From: Sedimenticola sp.
GTDB lineage: Bacteria; Pseudomonadota; Gammaproteobacteria; Chromatiales; Chromatiaceae
DNA: 64,000 bases
Assembly (NCBI GenBank): GCA_027068915.1
Contig: JAMOLT010000050.1
Span: forward strand, 1-64,000
Direction: 5' to 3'
The notes beneath the pieces are model-generated. The model had not been told where the DNA came from. It saw only the letters and a program-made list of their open reading frames with translations, and searched no databases. Shown here one piece after another: positions 62,470-64,000 of the stretch (the first letter of the stretch is position 1; each line of letters begins with the position of its first letter). The position numbers were made by a program, and so were the translations under genes.

Positions 62470-63243
62470 ATGCGTGTAATCTCTGTGAACGTAAACGGCA
62501 TCCGCGCCGCCGCCCGCAAGGGCTTCTTCCACTGGCTGCGCCGCCAGCAGGCGGACGTGGTCTGCCTGCAGGAGCTCAAGGCCCAGGCGGATCAGATTAC
62601 CGACAAACAATTCTGGCCCCCCAGCTTCCATTGTTTCTATCACCCTGCCGAACGCAAGGGCTATAGCGGTGTGGGCATCTATTGTCGCAAAGAGCCGGAG
62701 TCCGTGGTGGAAGGTATCGGTTGGCCGTGGTTCGATGCAGAAGGCCGCTGGATCGAGGCAAGATACCAGAATTTAAGTGTCATTTCCCTGTATATGCCCT
62801 CTGGCTCCCACAGCGAGGAGCGCCAGGCCATCAAGTTCCGGGTGATGGAAAAGCTGTTGCCCTATCTTGTTGAACTGCGCAGCAGCGGGCGGGAATACAT
62901 CATCTGTGGCGACTGGAACATCGCCCACAAGGCCATCGACCTGAAGAACTGGCGCGCCAACCAGAAGAATTCCGGCTTTCTGCCCGAAGAACGCGCCTGG
63001 ATGGATAAACTGTTTGGCCCGGCGGGTTTCGTGGACGCCTTCCGCGTGGTGAACCAGGAGCCGGAGCAATATACCTGGTGGTCCAACCGGGGCCGGGCCT
63101 GGGAGAAGAACGTGGGTTGGCGCATCGATTACCAGGTTATCACCCCCGGCTTGCGGGACAAGGTGCTGGACGCCTCCATCTACAAGCGCAAGCGCTTTTC
63201 CGATCATGCGCCCCTGATTATGGACTACGATCTTGCGCTCTGA
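62470..63243 (+). CDS. xthA: exodeoxyribonuclease III / AP endonuclease
   Basis: The 257-residue Mg2+ enzyme of base excision repair has catalytic blocks NVNGIRAA, LQELKAQ, CGDWNIAH, RIDYQVI and the final KRFSDHAPLIMDYDL with the Asp-His pair. In GENE order and length it matches the XthA/ExoA family. The next gene begins nine bases inside its 3' end. Confidence 0.95.
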   Translation: MRVISVNVNGIRAAARKGFFHWLRRQQADVVCLQELKAQADQITDKQFWPPSFHCFYHPAERKGYSGVGIYCRKEPESVVEGIGWPWFDAEGRWIEARYQNLSVISLYMPSGSHSEERQAIKFRVMEKLLPYLVELRSSGREYIICGDWNIAHKAIDLKNWRANQKNSGFLPEERAWMDKLFGPAGFVDAFRVVNQEPEQYTWWSNRGRAWEKNVGWRIDYQVITPGLRDKVLDASIYKRKRFSDHAPLIMDYDLAL

Positions 63244-64000
63244 TTCCCGGGGCAGGCGCTGGCTGGACAGCCTCAAGATTTACGGCCATCCCAAGGTGCG
63301 GGTGATGTTGTTTCTGGGGTTTTCCTCCGGGCTGCCGCTGTTGCTGGTGTTTGGCACCCTGTCCGTATGGCTGCGCGAGGCCGGCGTCAGTCGCGCCACC
63401 ATCGGTTTTGTCAGCTGGGTGGCCTTGGCCTATGCCTTCAAGTGGGTGTGGTCGCCCCTGGTGGACAAGCTGCCCCTGCCGATTCTGAGCAAAAAGCTGG
63501 GCCGCCGCCGGGCCTGGCTTTTGTTCGCGCAAGTTGCCGTGATTGGTGGATTGCTGGGCATGGCTTTCAGCAATCCGGCAGAAAACCTGACCGGCCTGGT
63601 GTGGTTTGCAGTGCTGGTGGCTTTTGCCTCGGCAACCCAGGATATTGCCATCGACGCCTTTCGTATCGAAAGCGCGGAAAGTTCCAAGCAGGCGGCATTG
63701 GCCGCCGCCTACATGGTGGGATATCGCCTGGCCATGATCCTTTCCTCTGCCGGGGTGCTGTGGATCGCCGCCTGGGTGCAGGCCGCAGATGTAAAATATG
63801 ACCTCCACGCCTGGTCCGTGGCCTATATGGTGATGGCGGCAGTCATGCTGGTGGGGCTGGTGACGACCCTGGTCGTGGCGGAGCCAAAGGTGGTGTTGCA
63901 GGAGAATGCGGTGGAGGAGGCCGGTGTGCGGCGTATCCATCGGATTTCCTGGCTTCCGGCCTGGGCGCTGAATGTGCTGGACTGGCTGTGGCGGGCGGTG
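63233..64000 (+). CDS. ampG: AmpG-type MFS permease, N-terminal part
   Basis: The open frame runs from TTG 63233 to the window edge (256 codons, no stop). The hydrophilic start RRWLDSLKIYGHPKV is followed by MLFLGFSSGLPLLLVFGTLSVWLREAG, FVSWVALAYAFKWVWSPLVD and QDIAIDAFRIES, which are AmpG signatures. AmpG imports muropeptides for cell-wall recycling. The TTG overlaps the exonuclease end, and no ATG or GTG gives the family's N-terminus, although GTG 63296 is a shorter option. Confidence 0.88.
   Translation, partial: MRSDSRGRRWLDSLKIYGHPKVRVMLFLGFSSGLPLLLVFGTLSVWLREAGVSRATIGFVSWVALAYAFKWVWSPLVDKLPLPILSKKLGRRRAWLLFAQVAVIGGLLGMAFSNPAENLTGLVWFAVLVAFASATQDIAIDAFRIESAESSKQAALAAAYMVGYRLAMILSSAGVLWIAAWVQAADVKYDLHAWSVAYMVMAAVMLVGLVTTLVVAEPKVVLQENAVEEAGVRRIHRISWLPAWALNVLDWLWRAV

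Overview
The window is a stretch of a Gammaproteobacterium chromosome. Three things support this: the order rsmG-parA-parB-atpIBEFHAGDC-glmU-glmS, the order rpmE-maeB-(mdh-gltA)-mrcA-pilMNOPQ-aroK-aroB-gltB-gltD, and GC-rich coding sequence with standard Shine-Dalgarno starts. A free-living, respiring, type IV-piliated bacterium fits: it has an F-type H+ ATP synthase, a multiheme cytochrome c, a SulP anion carrier and ferrous iron uptake. A lineage near Chromatiales or the sulfur oxidisers is plausible, but nothing in the window proves it.

Layout. 0-3.6 kb: the end of rsmG, an uncharacterised 481-residue protein, and the parA-parB segregation genes, a combination usually found close to the replication origin. 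3.6-10.7 kb: the complete ATP synthase operon behind a clear sigma70-type promoter. 10.7-14.5 kb: an FKBP-type isomerase, then glmU and glmS (UDP-GlcNAc synthesis). 14.5-18.1 kb: an AT-richer accessory island directly downstream of glmS, the classical Tn7 target. It holds two copies of a repeat that resembles the TnsB sites of Tn7, a 500-residue protein with a PD-(D/E)XK-nuclease-like signature, an IS3-family element crippled by an internal deletion, and two gene remnants, one of them apparently the C-terminus of an S8 peptidase. No transposition genes of a Tn7-like element remain. 18.2-23.6 kb: a SulP transporter, yaaA, and feoABC under a perfect Fur-box-like palindrome.

23.6-27.8 kb: two paralogous exported proteins with PPC-like repeats in tandem, then a PilU-type ATPase. 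27.8-32.3 kb: uvrD, a Tat-exported TRAP-type binding protein without its permease, and hemW. 32.3-36 kb: a secreted PQQ-type sugar dehydrogenase and a five-CXXCH cytochrome that share a similar C-terminal tail. 36-40 kb: rpmE and a carbon block (malic enzyme, malate dehydrogenase, citrate synthase). 40-47.8 kb: penicillin-binding protein 1A divergent from the pilMNOPQ alignment and secretin operon. 47.9-55.8 kb: aroK, aroB and the glutamate synthase pair gltB-gltD. 55.9-64 kb: a plant-type-ferredoxin/FAD reductase, an SDR protein, rsfS, htpX, a palindromic repeat, a CDGSH protein overlapping a small unknown gene, greB, a CoA-binding protein, a CopD-like membrane protein, pyrE, an exonuclease III and the start of an AmpG-type transporter.

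Most of the window is ordinary core chromosome. The parts that merit attention are the decaying island after glmS with its apparent transposon end, the orphan nuclease-like protein, the PPC paralog pair, the PQQ/cytochrome pair with matching tails, and the unknown gene between rsmG and parA. No rRNA, tRNA or CRISPR array was seen.
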